Of a DNA stretch of 24,917 nt, positions 1 to 10,200 are shown one piece after another. A program made the translations under genes and the position numbers. The DNA is taken from contig CAWEXG010000009.1 of NCBI GenBank assembly GCA_963812965.1, forward strand, positions 1 to 24,917. The letters are read 5' to 3'. Every line of letters starts with the position of its first letter. Positions within the stretch are counted from its first letter, which is position 1. The notes beneath the pieces were generated by a model. It was not told where the DNA came from. It did not search any database and saw nothing but the letters and a program-made list of their open reading frames with translations. Origin of the DNA: DASXMT01 sp963812965. GTDB taxonomy: Bacteria; Actinomycetota; Acidimicrobiia; Acidimicrobiales; RAAP-2.

Positions 1-387
1 CGGCCATCCTGGCCGGACTGTTCGTGGTGGCCACGCTGTTGGGAAACGTGGTACGTCTGTGGACGGCCCTGGACGGCTCATGGCGTCACTAGGCACCTGG
101 GCCACTGCCTGGCTGGGCGTGGGCACCGCGTCCCTCATCAACAATCTTCCCGCCGCCCGCGCTGCTGCTCAGCCCGGACGCGGCCGATCCCCGCCGCCCG
201 TGACCGATCGGGCTGGATCTGGGGCTCGAAACCTGGTCGTCACCGGTTCGCTGTCGGCCATCTTCTGGATGCGTGTCGCCCGGTCAGAGCAAGCACAGCC
301 GTCGGCACGTACCTACTCACGTGTGGGTGCTTCCTTGTCCCGCTTTCCGTCACTGTGGCTCTTCTCGCCTTGAAGTTCGGCGGGTAA
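1..387 (+). pseudogene. C-terminal part of ArsB/SLC13-type anion permease, frameshifted
   Basis: The gene is cut by the left edge. It shows the C-terminal end of an ion permease of the ArsB/NhaD type, an inner-membrane anion (arsenite-like) transporter family. Hydrophobic GLFVVATLLG is followed by WLGVGTASLINNLP, whose NNLP is the helix-break motif of the family, then RNLVVTGSLSAIFWMRVAR and a last hydrophobic helix LSVTVALLALKFGG ending in TAA at 385-387. These pieces lie in different forward frames, so at least three indels separate them (near 80-100, 160-230 and 330). Family membership rests on motif order recalled for ArsB; the substrate cannot be told from this tail. The frame breaks may be decay or sequence error. 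Confidence 0.55.
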
Positions 388-542
388 GCAGTCTGGGCTC
401 GTCGCAGACCACTTGGCCTCCGCCGGCATCGGTTCGGACCATCGGTGACGGTCCGAACGGGGCCTCGTTGGGCCACTCGAGCTCAAACCCACGTCGCATC
501 GAGCATCGAGCATCGATGGTGCGGTACTTCCCGCCTGATCGG
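388..542. other. Spacer between convergent permease and pirin genes
   Basis: This is the short gap between the permease stop and the pirin stop. It contains a tandem stutter (catcgagcatcgagcatcga, 496-515) but no convincing coding region. I did not find a strong terminator hairpin. Confidence 0.4.
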
Positions 543-1521
543 TCATGAGTCTGAAGGGCTGCACTGTTCGGCAGGAATGGTTCCCAGTCGTCCGGCTTGG
601 TAGTCCTCGAACGCCTGCGCCACTTCGTCCTTCGTGTTCATGACAAAAGGCCCGTAGGCGTAGACAGGTTCGCGAATGGGTCGGCGCACCAGATACCAAG
701 ACGTCAAGCGCGGGCGAGCGTGACTCTTGGGTGGCATCTGCCGACACGGTGATGGACTCGCCCTCGCCGAAGACCGCCAACTGCCCGGTATGAACCGGCC
801 GGTGTTCATCGCCGACGCCCCCCTGGCCGCCGAGCACGTACACCAGGGCGTTGAAGTCGCTCCGCCATGGCGAGCACCATCGACGCGCCGGGTGCCACCG
901 TGGCATGCAGCATGGTCATAGGTGAGTGCGTCGTTCCCGGCCCGGCATAGCCACCGACATCACCAGCGATCAGACGCACCAGTGCGCCACCATCGTGCGA
1001 CGACAGCAAAACCACGTTTCCCGCACCGATGTCCTGGTAACGAGGCGGGACCCACTTCTCGGCCTTGGGGAGGTTCACCCACAGCTGGATCCCATGGAAC
1101 AGACCACCGCTCGCCACCAGCTCTTCCGGTGGCGCCTCGATATGGAGAATCCCGGAACCGGCGGTCATCCACTGGGTGTCTCCGTTGGTGATGAGGCCGC
1201 CGCCGCCGATCGAGTCCCGATGACGAAACGTCCCATCGATCATGTACGTCACCGTCTCGAATCCACGGTGGGGGTGCCACGGCGTTCCCTTCGGTTCGCC
1301 GGGCCGCGTACTCGATCTCACCCATCTGGTCCATGTGAACGAACGGATCGAGGTACTGCCGCTGCACGCCGGCGAAGGCGCGCCGAACCCGGGAACCCTC
1401 TCCCTCAAGACCTCCGGGAGCGGTGGTGACAGCCAGCACCGGCCTGGTCGTCGATGCCGAACCATCCGGCCGGGCGATGTGTGGAAGGGAAAGTGACGTC
1501 TTCGACGGTTACAGCTGGCAC
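543..1521 (-). pseudogene. Pirin family protein (bicupin), frameshifted
   Basis: Pirins are two-cupin, metal-binding proteins; some have quercetin 2,3-dioxygenase activity. Read on the minus strand, the full family layout is present in order: LAVTTAPGGLEGEGSRVRRAF, DPFVHMDQMG, GTPWHPHRGFETVTYMIDG (metal-binding cupin histidines), GGLITNGDTQWMTAGSGILH, GGLFHGIQLWVNLP, then FNALVYVLGG, RPVHTGQLAVFGEG and finally PIREPVYAYGPFVMNT with EVAQAFEDYQAGRLGTIP. They lie in three frames, with breaks near 1440-1480, 1310 (an extra G in GCGGCCC), 845 and 700. The start is GTG at 1521 (MPAVTVEDVT), chosen because a GAGGAGG ribosome site lies about 6 nt upstream. Repaired length is about 326 residues, normal for the family. 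It is divergent from the RodZ-like gene. Without the indels I would call it an ordinary pirin. Confidence 0.85.
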
Positions 1522-1721
1522 GGCCAACCTCCTCTGTGTCGATGCGAGCACCACTCCAGTGACCCTGTCCATCCAACACCTGTTCATCCAATCATGACGT
1601 GCAACACTATTTGTGTGCGCAACATTCCGGATCTGGATCGTCAGCATCGCGGCAAGATTGGACTGCCTACCCGCTGGGCCTCCAGGTACTCTTGCTTCTC
1701 AAGAGAGCTAGGAGGGACGAC
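1522..1721. promoter_or_regulatory. Divergent intergenic region, pirin / RodZ-like gene
   Basis: The 200-bp spacer separates two divergent genes and must hold both promoters. It contains ribosome sites for each side (CCTCCTC on the plus strand at about 1527-1533 for pirin; AGGAGGG at 1710-1716 for the RodZ-like gene). Two copies of GCAACA lie 19 bp apart near 1600 and 1619, flanking an AT-rich patch (ctatttg). They could be a regulator site. No promoter hexamers are convincing. Confidence 0.35.
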
Positions 1722-2853
1722 GTGATCCGGCATCGAGGCGATGCCTCCCACGACGGCAACGAACATGAGGAGCGGTTACTGATCTCACCTGCGGAAATCG
1801 GGAGGGCGCTCCGGGAAGCCAGGGAGGAGCGCGGTCTCGACCTGATTACGGTTCACGACCGCATCGGACGCCCGATCACTGCAGCTGGAAGCGCTCGAGG
1901 CCGGCGACCTCACCAAACTTCCCGATCAGGCCTTCGCTCTCTCCACCGTCCGGCGGTACGCCCGGTTCCTCACTCTCGACGGCGATGCGTTGGCGCTCCA
2001 GTTCGCAGAGAGCTGGTCTGACGCCCTCGAAGCAACCGCCCATCAGTTCGATCACGGCGGAGCGGCGGCTGCGCTCACAGGAGTGATGACCGTAGCGGAC
2101 ACCGCGACAAGCACCGAGCCGGAACATCTTCGAGCGTTCACCCAAACCGGGCCTGTCTCCATCACTGGGCTTTCGAACAGCTCGACCGGAGCCGGATCTG
2201 GCGGAACCCGAGCTGGCGGGACGGGGTTTGGCGGGACCGGATATGGCGGTGTTTCCCAGGACATGCCGACCGGCACGCTTCCTGTCATTCCCCGAGAGCA
2301 GATCAACGAGAGCCAGAAGGTCCACCGGCAAGCACTGCGCCGTCAACACGTGCCTTTCTTTCTTCGACTCTGCACCTGGTTGACCTTCGTTCTGTTGGTG
2401 GTCGCCGGGGTGGGTATCGGGATCCAACGGTGGCGACCGGAGCTGCTGGCGCAGTGGGGGGTGGCACACATCATCCAGCCTGCCGGTGTACCGACAGCCG
2501 TTCCGGTCACTAAGCCAACCGCTCAAACCAGCACGGAGTACGTGAACCTCGCCAGTACCGACGGCCTCACCACCGCCACCTACACGGTGAACGTGAAGAG
2601 CTTCAGCGTCGTGATCACCACGACCGCTCCGTGCTACGTCCAAGTGACCAGCCCGGCATCGGGCAACCCGATCGCTTCCTATGTACAGTCGCCGAACGTC
2701 AGGAGGTCCTACGCAGGAAGCGGGTCATTGACCGTTCTGGTCGGCGCTTCCGGTGTCACGGTTGCCGTCTCGATCGACGGGGAGACCCGGTTCACCACCG
2801 CGCCGCAACACGCTCCGTTTACCTACACGTTCAACTCGGCTGCTGGCTCGTGA
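1722..2853 (+). pseudogene. RodZ-like HTH / transmembrane protein, one frameshift
   Basis: RodZ-type proteins link an N-terminal cytoplasmic HTH to a single membrane helix and an extracytoplasmic C-terminal domain, and take part in cell-shape control. Here an HTH_25-like segment (IGRALREAREERGLDLITVHDRIG) continues as LEALEAGDLTKLPDQAFALS and TVRRYARFLTLDGDALA, then a Gly/Thr-rich linker, one membrane helix (LTFVLLVVAGVGIGI, about residue 215) and a beta-rich tail matching the DUF4115 style. The frame changes at about 1881, where one extra G interrupts an otherwise perfect ITQLEAL reading. The start is GTG 1722 because AGGAGGG sits 5 nt upstream. Repaired length is about 376 residues. The gene ends at a hairpin shared with the convergent esterase. 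The single indel may be a base-calling error, so the gene may be functional. Confidence 0.75.
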
Positions 2854-2856
2854 GAT

Positions 2857-2877
2857 GTGACCCGGCTCTAGGGTCAC
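2857..2877. terminator. Bidirectional terminator hairpin between convergent genes
   Basis: A perfect inverted repeat, GTGACCC, with a 7-nt loop and GGGTCAC, starts 3 nt after the RodZ-like stop and lies 33 bp past the esterase stop. There is no U-run, as often in high-GC actinobacteria. Its position between two convergent ends supports a terminator. Confidence 0.6.
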
Positions 2878-2910
2878 CGATCGAGGATCAAGCTCCCTGA
2901 CTGGAACGGT

Positions 2911-3983
2911 TCACGGCATCGGGTGAGCAGCGAAGAACGCCCACATCGTGTTGTTGGCGTTGACGGCGTTGGACTGAGGCCCGAGCTCCTTCGTCAACGA
3001 CTTCGGCAGCTGGGGTCCGCCTGGCCACTCGTGGCCTTCGCCGATGATGCTGTAGAGCTCAACGCTCGCTCCTCCGGCACACCCGGTGTACTCGGTGAGG
3101 GTGGCTCCCGCCACAGGGGACGAGGTCGACGCTTTCGCAGAACATCTGTTCTGGTGGCCCCAGTCCTGTGCCGCCTGGGGCACGGAGTAGGTCCAGTAGG
3201 CCTGGCCGTGACCGTTGTAGGGATCGACCGGATCCGCCGTTCCGTGGAAGGCGATGACCGGGACAGGGCGGGTGGCAGGACATGGGGTCGGGTGTCGCAA
3301 GCCGCTCACGGGGGCGACCGCAGCGAACGTGCTCGACGAGTCGCAGGCGAGCTGACTGGCGGTGCGGGCACCGCCCGAGAAGCCGGTGGCGTACACCCGG
3401 TTGCTGTCGACGCAGTAACGCTGCTCCAATACGCCTACCAGCTGGGTCAGAAACGTCACGTCGTCAGCAGCACCGGCCGGAACTGCCTTCCCCCCACGAG
3501 AGGTACGCCCGGAACGTTCCAGTCGAAGCCAGATCCTTCGGGGATCAACCCCTGCGGATAGGCGACGATGAACCCATCCGAGTCGGCGGTCGTGTCCATG
3601 CCGGTCAACAGCTCCTGTTGAGCAGCCGTGCTGCCACTGCCGTGCATGTTGAGCACCAACGGCACTTTGCTCGAACCCGTATAGCCGGTCGGTATGTGCA
3701 CGATGACGATCCGATGATGACCGGCAATGGTCATAGCCAGGGTGGTCGACCCCGACGCCACCGCCGTGCCGCAACCGCTCTGACTGGCCGTCACCGACGT
3801 CGTCGATGTGGCTGATGTTGTCGACGTCGTCGATGCGGCAGAGCCGGTCGTTCCCCCACCGCACGCGCCCAGAAGGGTTGCAGCAGCGACCCCCATCAGC
3901 AACCACTTCAACGCTGCCTTTCGAGGCCGCAGGCTGGACCGCAAGGTATGAATCCTTCGGCGTTCTCGTTCATGACCGGACAT
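2911..3983 (-). pseudogene. Secreted lipoprotein esterase, PHB-depolymerase/LpqC-like, one frameshift
   Basis: This is an alpha/beta-hydrolase of the extracellular polyhydroxybutyrate-depolymerase/feruloyl-esterase group, which hydrolyses ester bonds outside the cell. A lipoprotein signal ends at LLGAC (Cys about 41) and is followed by a Ser/Thr-rich linker. Then come PLVLNMHGSGSTA (oxyanion region), DGFIVAYPQG, the nucleophile elbow ATGFSGGARTA, the acid loop HGTADPVDPYNG and the catalytic-His loop GEGHEWPGG. The frame breaks at a six-G run near 3490; one more G restores GGKAVPAGAADDVTFL. Repaired length is about 357 residues with all catalytic elements. The start is ATG 3983, the only start giving a complete signal peptide. 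It is divergent from a LacI regulator across a shared operator, so repression by LacI with induction by a breakdown product is likely. The true substrate is unknown. Confidence 0.75.
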
Positions 3984-3997
3984 GGGAGCCTCCAGGG

Positions 3998-4011
3998 TGT
4001 AAACGTTTACA
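3998..4011. promoter_or_regulatory. LacI-family operator palindrome
   Basis: TGTAAACGTTTACA is a perfect 14-bp palindrome with a central CG, the classic LacI/GalR operator form. It lies 14 bp upstream of the esterase ATG and 2 bp upstream of the ATG chosen for the lacI-type gene, so one bound dimer could block both divergent genes. I did not find a second copy in the window. Confidence 0.85.
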
Positions 4012-4013
4012 TC

Positions 4014-5100
4014 ATGAAAGATGGTAGTCGGTCACGGCCTACCCGTGCATCAAAGCGCTCTGCCAAGACCAGGGGCGACACCCCGAATGCAGATATCCGC
4101 CATGTCGCAGCCGAAGCCGGCGTCAGCACGGCGACGGTCTCGCGGGTGACGAGTGGGCGGGGGCCTGTCAGCGAGGCCACCCGCCTACAGGTGCTGGCTG
4201 CGATCGAGAAGCTGCACTATCTCCCCAGCGAGTCGGCCCGCAGTCTGCGCAGCGCTCGCACGATGATGATGGGGGTGGTGGTGCCAGATCTGGCAAACCC
4301 CGTGTTCATACCGTTCTTACGAGGTGTCCAGCACGTCGCACAATCCCATGGCTACGCGGTCCTGGTCGTCGACGCTCAACGGTCTGTCGAGGTCGAACGC
4401 CGGGCGCTCGATCGCCTGGTCGCCCAACGTGTCGACGCCCTGGTGTTGGCCGGCTCGGCTCGGGACCCGGCTCGGATCGAAGAGCTTCGCCAATCCGGTA
4501 TGGCGATAGCCGACGCCGACGCTGGGGAAGACTCGTCGACTTCCCTCGTTCCCGAACTGGAGCGACCAGGCACTCTCGCCATGTGCGATGCGCTGGCCCA
4601 GCTCGGACACCGTCGGGTCGGGTACGTGACCCAAGAACGAGCATCCGGTGAGGCAGGAAGCCGACGGTGGAACGTGATCCAGCAGCGTTGCCAACAGCTC
4701 CACGTTCGAACGGAACGCATCACACTGCCCAGGGTCCAGACACCAGACAACGTCTCGCGCTTATTCAGTAACGCGATCGAAAGGCCAGAAGCAGTCACTG
4801 CTCTGGTGTGTTCCAACCACGGCCTGGCTCCAACGGTGCTTCGTGGTCTGAGTGCTGCCCAGATCCAACTGCCCGGCGACTGCTCGTTCGTGACGTACGG
4901 GGACTCCGAATGGGCCGCTGCCTACCGTCCAGCCATTGGCGTCGTGACGTATGGACCTCTACGCTGTCGCGGCGCTCATGACAACGCGGATCGTCAACGA
5001 GCTCGACGGAGACCCGGAGTCCTCAGACGACACTCCCGGTGCTCCCCAACCATCGCTGTTTCTGCCACGCCAGAGCGTTGGACCTGTACGAATAGGTTGA
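4014..5100 (+). CDS. LacI-family transcriptional regulator, 3' frameshift
   Basis: The N-terminal HTH (about residues 27-72: DIRHVAAEAGVSTATVSRV, then a hinge helix ending KLHYLPSESARSLRS) is typical LacI. The periplasmic-binding-like effector domain follows (MGVVVPDLANPVFIPFLRGV, DALVLAG, LGHRRVGYVT, VTYGDSEWA). At about 4951 one extra G turns the natural ending out of frame; the true end reads DLYAVAALMTTRIVNELDG and LFLPRQSVGP and stops with TGA at 5098-5100. As sequenced, the open frame instead runs to 5198 with a nonsense tail. The start is ATG 4014. It leaves no room for a ribosome site because the operator abuts it, so the mRNA may be leaderless; ATG 3948 is the alternative but would lie across the operator and the esterase start. 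Its likely targets are the esterase and itself. The effector is unknown, probably a sugar or small carbon source. Confidence 0.85.
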
Positions 5101-5136
5101 CTGAACTCTCATTGAACCTTCTCCGCCGGGTTCCAA

Positions 5137-5152
5137 GAGGATCCCGATCCTC
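5137..5152 (+). terminator. Candidate terminator hairpin after lacI-type gene
   Basis: GAGGAT, a 4-nt loop CCCG and ATCCTC form a 6-bp hairpin 37 nt after the repaired lacI stop. There is no U-run. Support is from position only. Confidence 0.4.
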
Positions 5153-5239
5153 ACCATCCGGTACTGGAAACTCAACCTCCAACCTGTACAAAGACTGAAG
5201 TCGTCCGCTATGGCACGAAGCTCACGTGCAGCATCACAG

Positions 5240-5268
5240 TTGGCAACACAAGTGGGAAATGAGATGAT
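5240..5268 (+). promoter_or_regulatory. Possible promoter of the PQQ-type lipoprotein gene
   Basis: TTGGCA (5240-5245) and GATGAT (5263-5268) are 17 bp apart, a sigma70-like layout with a poor -10, about 45 bp before the start codon. No operator like the one at 3998 is present here. Confidence 0.25.
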
Positions 5269-5313
5269 CCCATGTGAACGGGGGATAGTAGTACAAGGGG
5301 GTCACCTGCGATT

Positions 5314-6849
5314 ATGAGAGTGCGTGCCAAGAGTCAAGCGGGCTTGCTCCTCGCCGTCGCCCTGCTCTGCGTCAGTTGCAGTTCCGGGACCGCGTCACCA
5401 CCTCCTGCTGAGGTGAGCCAACCGCCGGAGGTTTCTGCCAACAGTGGTACGGACTGGCCACTGCCCGGTCACGACTATACGAACTCGCGCGCCGCCGTGG
5501 GCTCGCCCATTGATGCATCAAACGTCGATCATCTGACTCCTGCATGGCAAGTAAATACAGCAGGCGCCCTGACGACCGCCGCCGTGATCGTCGGACACAC
5601 CGCATACGCCGAGGACGATACGGGAACCGTGGTCGCCGTCGACACGAGTACCGGACGTACGTTGTGGAGATCGGCATCGACCGGGTACACGGTCGGTCCC
5701 GAAGGAGCTGTTGTCGGTTGGGGACTGGTGTTTGCCGCTACTGCCAATGGTGCCGAAGCACTCAATGAGAAGTCGGGGAAAGTGGTTTGGACCAGAAGAC
5801 TGACCCAGAGCACGACAGCCGGGGTCGACATGCAACCAACAGTGGTGGGCCACCACGTTCTGATATCCACTGTGCCCGTCAGCATCGCCAAACAGTTCCA
5901 AGGCGGCGACCGGGGCATCATCTACTCATTGGACGCATCCACAGGGAAGGTGGACTGGTCGTTCGACACGGTGGCATCGAAGGATCTGTGGGGTAACCCC
6001 ACCGTCAACTCCGGCGGTGGGGCATGGTATCCACCGACGATAGACACCGCCACCGGCATCACCTATTGGGGAATTGGGAATCCTGCTCCTTTTCCGGGAA
6101 CGCCTCAATACCCCAATGGCTCGAGCCGTCCGGGCCCGAACCTGTATACCGATTCGACGGTGGCCCTCGATCTCTCGACTGGGCATTTGATCTGGTACCA
6201 CCAGGTCGTTCCTCATGATCTCTCCGATCAAGACTTCGTCAACTCACTTCTGGTCACGATCCAGAGCGGAGGTTCCCAGAAACAGATCGTGGTCGGCGCC
6301 GGCAAGGGTGGTCAGGTCGTAGGGATGGACCCTGGCACAGGTCGAGTTCTCTGGCAGACGACAGTCGGCAAGCACGAGAACCACTCTCTCAAAGCGCTAC
6401 CGGCAGGCCCCACCGAAGTGCTGCCCGGCACCTATGGCGGGGTTCTCACTCCTCCTGCTTCGGCCGACGGAACTGTCTATGTCGCCACTCTCAACGCCCC
6501 GTCAATGCTCTTCCCCAACCAGACCTCTTACTTTGGTGGCAAAACCGGAACGATGGACGGTGAGCTCGTTGCAATCAACGCTGCCACCGGAAAGATCCGG
6601 TGGGACACTTCGGTACCGGGAGACCCGACCGGTGGCGCGACCGTCGTCAACAACTTGGTCTTCACCGCCACCCTTCAGGGCACAATCGTGGCCGTCAACC
6701 GTCTCACCGGAAAGGTGGTCTGGACATACCAGGCACCCGCTGGCGTCAGCGGGTGGCCAGCAGTAGCCGGCGATCTCATCGTGTTCCCCACCGGCACACT
6801 CGAGGGACCTCCTGGCCACCTGCTCGCACTTCGTCTGACTTCGGGCTGA
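5314..6849 (+). CDS. PQQ-type beta-propeller lipoprotein (quinoprotein dehydrogenase-like)
   Basis: This 511-residue exported lipoprotein has a signal peptide ending at LLCVSC (Cys22) and then about eight beta-propeller blades with the PQQ repeat signature, for example VVAVDTSTGRTLWRS, SLDASTGKVDWSF, ALDLSTGHLIWY, GMDPGTGRVLWQT, AINAATGKIRWDT and AVNRLTGKVVWTY. The central stretch (WYPPTIDTATGITYWGIGN, RPGPNLYTDSTVALD, then VVPHDLSDQDF with Pro300-His301-Asp302) matches PQQ-dependent alcohol/polyvinyl-alcohol dehydrogenases more than plain BamB-type propellers. The adjacent-cysteine pair of classic methanol-type enzymes is not seen, and no cytochrome c domain is fused. It lies next to a LacI regulator and a lipoprotein esterase, so an extracellular oxidise-then-hydrolyse role is possible. 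It is intact, unlike its left neighbours. The start is the first ATG giving the signal peptide. Confidence 0.8.
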   Translation: MRVRAKSQAGLLLAVALLCVSCSSGTASPPPAEVSQPPEVSANSGTDWPLPGHDYTNSRAAVGSPIDASNVDHLTPAWQVNTAGALTTAAVIVGHTAYAEDDTGTVVAVDTSTGRTLWRSASTGYTVGPEGAVVGWGLVFAATANGAEALNEKSGKVVWTRRLTQSTTAGVDMQPTVVGHHVLISTVPVSIAKQFQGGDRGIIYSLDASTGKVDWSFDTVASKDLWGNPTVNSGGGAWYPPTIDTATGITYWGIGNPAPFPGTPQYPNGSSRPGPNLYTDSTVALDLSTGHLIWYHQVVPHDLSDQDFVNSLLVTIQSGGSQKQIVVGAGKGGQVVGMDPGTGRVLWQTTVGKHENHSLKALPAGPTEVLPGTYGGVLTPPASADGTVYVATLNAPSMLFPNQTSYFGGKTGTMDGELVAINAATGKIRWDTSVPGDPTGGATVVNNLVFTATLQGTIVAVNRLTGKVVWTYQAPAGVSGWPAVAGDLIVFPTGTLEGPPGHLLALRLTSG

Positions 6850-6850
6850 C

Positions 6851-6887
6851 AGTGTGCCGAGTACAGCACGTACGTAGGCTGCACACT
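6851..6887 (+). terminator. Candidate terminator hairpin after PQQ-type gene
   Basis: AGTGTGC and GCACACT form a 7-bp stem immediately after the stop codon. The 23-nt loop contains a smaller GTAC-GTAC pairing. The loop is long and there is no U-run, so the call is tentative. Confidence 0.35.
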
Positions 6888-7060
6888 CGAATTGTCTGCC
6901 AGTGGGGCACGACGGGAAACTTGCCATTAAGAAAACGCGCAACAGGTATCGTGACCAGGGCACGCTTATCCAGGTGTGAACTTCGTCCAGGAGGTCATTG
7001 TTCACGCGCGCATCTTTACGTGGGGAGAAGGTAGACCCCAGCCGTACTGGAAGACTGCGT

Positions 7061-7085
7061 GGCCCCCCGTCCGGGGTTAGGGGGC
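7061..7085. repeat. Conserved G/C stem-loop, left copy
   Basis: GCCCCC (7062-7067) can pair with GGGGGC (7080-7085), with an alternative inner CCCC/GGGG pairing. The 25-nt sequence is identical at 11572-11596 in the other unit, where the surrounding noncoding DNA differs. It may be an RNA element or a terminator; no function is assigned. Confidence 0.45.
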
Positions 7086-7209
7086 GGGGGACCACACACG
7101 GTGAGCCGGTTCCCAAGCTGGCCAAGCTGGGTTCCTGTGGCGATCTGTTGGTGTTTCTGTTCCTGTGGGTCTGTTGGTGCCGTCGGTGTTTTTCTGGCGT
7201 TCGCCGGGC

Positions 7210-7249
7210 CCGCTGTCCCTGAGGCAAAACAAGCTCTCAGGGACAGCGG
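7210..7249 (-). terminator. Terminator hairpin of left Ig/propeller gene
   Basis: A 14-bp perfect inverted repeat (CCGCTGTCCCTGAG with CTCAGGGACAGCGG) and a 12-nt loop lie 23 bp past the stop of the left gene on the minus strand. The homologous hairpin at 11683-11714 has a compensatory T-A to C-G pair change, which supports selection for RNA pairing. Confidence 0.7.
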
Positions 7250-7271
7250 CCACACGTCCTTCTTGGAGTCC

Positions 7272-10200
7272 CTACGGCGCAATCCCGACAACTCGGGGCG
7301 GTGATAGCTGCCAACCGCCGATCCGTTGAACGGAGCGTTACCGAAGGTGAAGATGCCGCCATCAGAGGCCCCAATCCAGTAGCCACCACCGCCTGGGGTG
7401 GAGTGAGGCCGACGACCGGGGCGTTCGACTGGCCCGCAGCCGATCCGTGGAAGGCAGCGTCACCGAAGGTGAAGACACCTCCATCTTTGGCAACCAGCCA
7501 GTAGCCGTTGCTCCGAAGGCGTAGCTGCCATGCCGACGATAGGGGCGTTCAAGTGTTGGCCACCTTCTGAGCCGAGGAAGGTGGCGTCGCCGAAGGTGAA
7601 GATGCCACCGTCGCTGGCAACCAGCCAGTAGCCCTGGCCGTCTGGGGTTGGTGCCATGCCGACTACCGGCTGGTTCAGGTGCTGGCCACCTTCCGAGCCG
7701 TAGAAGGCGGCGTCGCCGAAGGTGAAGATGCCGCCGTCTGCTGCTACGAGCCAGTAGCCCTTGCCGTCAGGGGTTGCTGCCATGCCGACGATAGGAGCGT
7801 TGAGGTGCTGGCCACCCTCCGATCCGTAGAAGGCGGCGTCGCCGAAGGTGAAGATGCCACCGTCTGCTGCCTACCAGCCAGTAGCCCTTGTTGTCAGGCG
7901 TTGCTGCTATGCCGACGATAGGAGCGTTGAGGGCTCCGCTCTCCGATCCGTAGTTCCCGGCGTTCCCGAACGTGGTGACCGTGCCGTTGGACGCCACGAC
8001 CCGGTACCCGGTGGTCGACGCAGCGATGACCGTCAACGTGGCGGGGTTCGTGGTGGCGCTGGTCCGGCGGCGTTCGAGAACACGGCCTGGTACTGGTTGC
8101 CGTTGTCTGCGGCCGTGGTTGCCGGGGTGGTGTACGACGAAGACGTCGCCCCTGCGATGTTGGTGAACGTCTTCCCGCCGTTCGTGGACACCTGCCACTG
8201 GACGGTTGGGGTGGGATCACCGGTGGCCGCTGCCGTGAAGGTGGCCGCTGCTCCGGCCGAGGCCGTCTGGTTCGTGGGTTGGGTGGTGACCGATGGCGCC
8301 GTGCCCACTTGGAAGTCCACCGGATCGGACGTTTGGGCCGGTGTCGGACCGCCACTCCACACCGCGGTCAGCGTATGTGTCGCCAGGCGCCAGAGACGTT
8401 GTGGTGAGGGTGGCGATGCCGGCACCGGGATTCCCGATGCGCTCGGCACACCGACCGTCCCGAGATCGGTGGTCCCGTCGAAGAAGTCCACCTGTCCAAC
8501 GATGGGATCGCAGTAGGAATCCGAAGGTGTCGGATACACCGTGGCGGTCAGGGTCACTGGTGCACCGACGGAGGCCGAACCAGCTCGGGCTCGTCGTCAG
8601 CGTCGTCCCAGACACGTCGACCTGTTGCGACGACGGCAGGTGCCGTCGGGTCGGCCGGGTTGCAAGCGTATGAGGTACTCCGTCGTCTCCGGTGAAGCTG
8701 AGGGAAGAGACCCCCACGGGGACGACCGAGCCTGGGGTGCCAGAGATCGGCACCGTTGCGGAAAGCCCGGTCCAGCTCACCGAGGTGATGCCGTTGGCGT
8801 TCGTCGGGGTCACCGCAGGAGGCGTGATCGTGACCCCACCGGGAGAGAGCCCGATGGTGACGTTGCTCAGAGGCGCATAGGTCGTGAGGCCCATCAAGTC
8901 GGGTCGATGTTCAGCGTCAGATCGAGAGCACTGACGGGCACGGTCGATCCGCTTGGTGCCAGGCTTGGCACGGTGGCCACGGCCACCACTGACGCATTGA
9001 GCGTTGGATAGACCCGATCGGTGGTCTCACAGACGAACGGCGTGCCTGGAGCTGGTGGCGCCACGGTGAACGTCTGGGAGTAGGAGCTCGGAGCGTAGAC
9101 CGGGTCACCGGAGTACTCGATGGTGAGCGTATGGGTACCGGGGATCAATCCTGCGGTACTGAAGTAGTAGACAAGCACCGTACTGGCCATTGTCGTGGAA
9201 CTGCTTGTACCCACCACCGTTCCGTCGACCACGTACGTCAATGTGCCTGTCGGGGTTGGCATGATGTCGTAGGGATCTGACGCAGGCCCTCATATAGACT
9301 TGCGGACTGGATCGTCGTACCCCTCGGGCACCGGCGTCGTGGGAATGCTGTTGCTGCTGAAGCTCACCTGCGACCGTGCACCGTAGGTCATGGTGAACGA
9401 GCCAACGGCCTCGGGAGCACCGCTCTGCGTCGGGGCGATGGAGTTGAACGGGCTGTCGGAGGGTTGCACGTGTCGCCTGGGTCCGTTGGGTCAGTGCAGC
9501 TCCCGTTGTAGAGCGTTGCAAAGACTTGCGTAGCGCCGGGACCATACTCATTGGGGTCGTACGTCAAGTGAAATCTGGAGATTGAGGGTGATCGAAGCTC
9601 CAGGAGCAAGCGAGAACGAGTTGGGTGGCGTGCCGCATGAGGTTGCGAAACCGCTGAAGTACACGGTCAGTTGCCGCCGTTGAAGATCGTTGGCATCTGG
9701 CACCAATCGCCCGCACTGTCTTGGTAGGCGACTGTCCCATCGCCAGCTTCAAATCCGTTCGGGTTAAGCGATCTCAGATTTGGAGGTAGTTGGAACTCCA
9801 ACTCTGACTCGTCGAGGGGTTGGTGATGGTGACCGACATCGGGCTCGGGGTCGGCGACGACAGCTCAACCGTCGTGGGCAGGTTCAGCGTGACCGACGGC
9901 AGTGGTTGGATGGCAAATGGCACCGTTGGCGAGGTGCTGCCGGAGTAGCTGATGTCCCCGGAGTAGATCGCCGTCAGCTGGTTGGTCTGGCTCGGCAAGG
10001 TCGTTGTCGTGTAGGTGGCACTTCCGTTGCTGACCGGTTCGGTGCCGATCACGTTGCCGTTGGCGACGAAGTTGACGTTGCCGGTGGCATCGGTGGCCGT
10101 GCTTCCGCCCGAGCTGATCGTGTCGGTCAGCGTGACCGACGTTCCCGTGAGCTGCGGGCTGGTGGGGCTTACTGACAGCACGTTCGTGGTGGTCTTGCCC

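Noticed and set aside
6998..7304. Small proteins encoded in the noncoding block after the left gene
   Set aside because: Frames differ between the two copies and stops are not conserved, so the block is better seen as noncoding.
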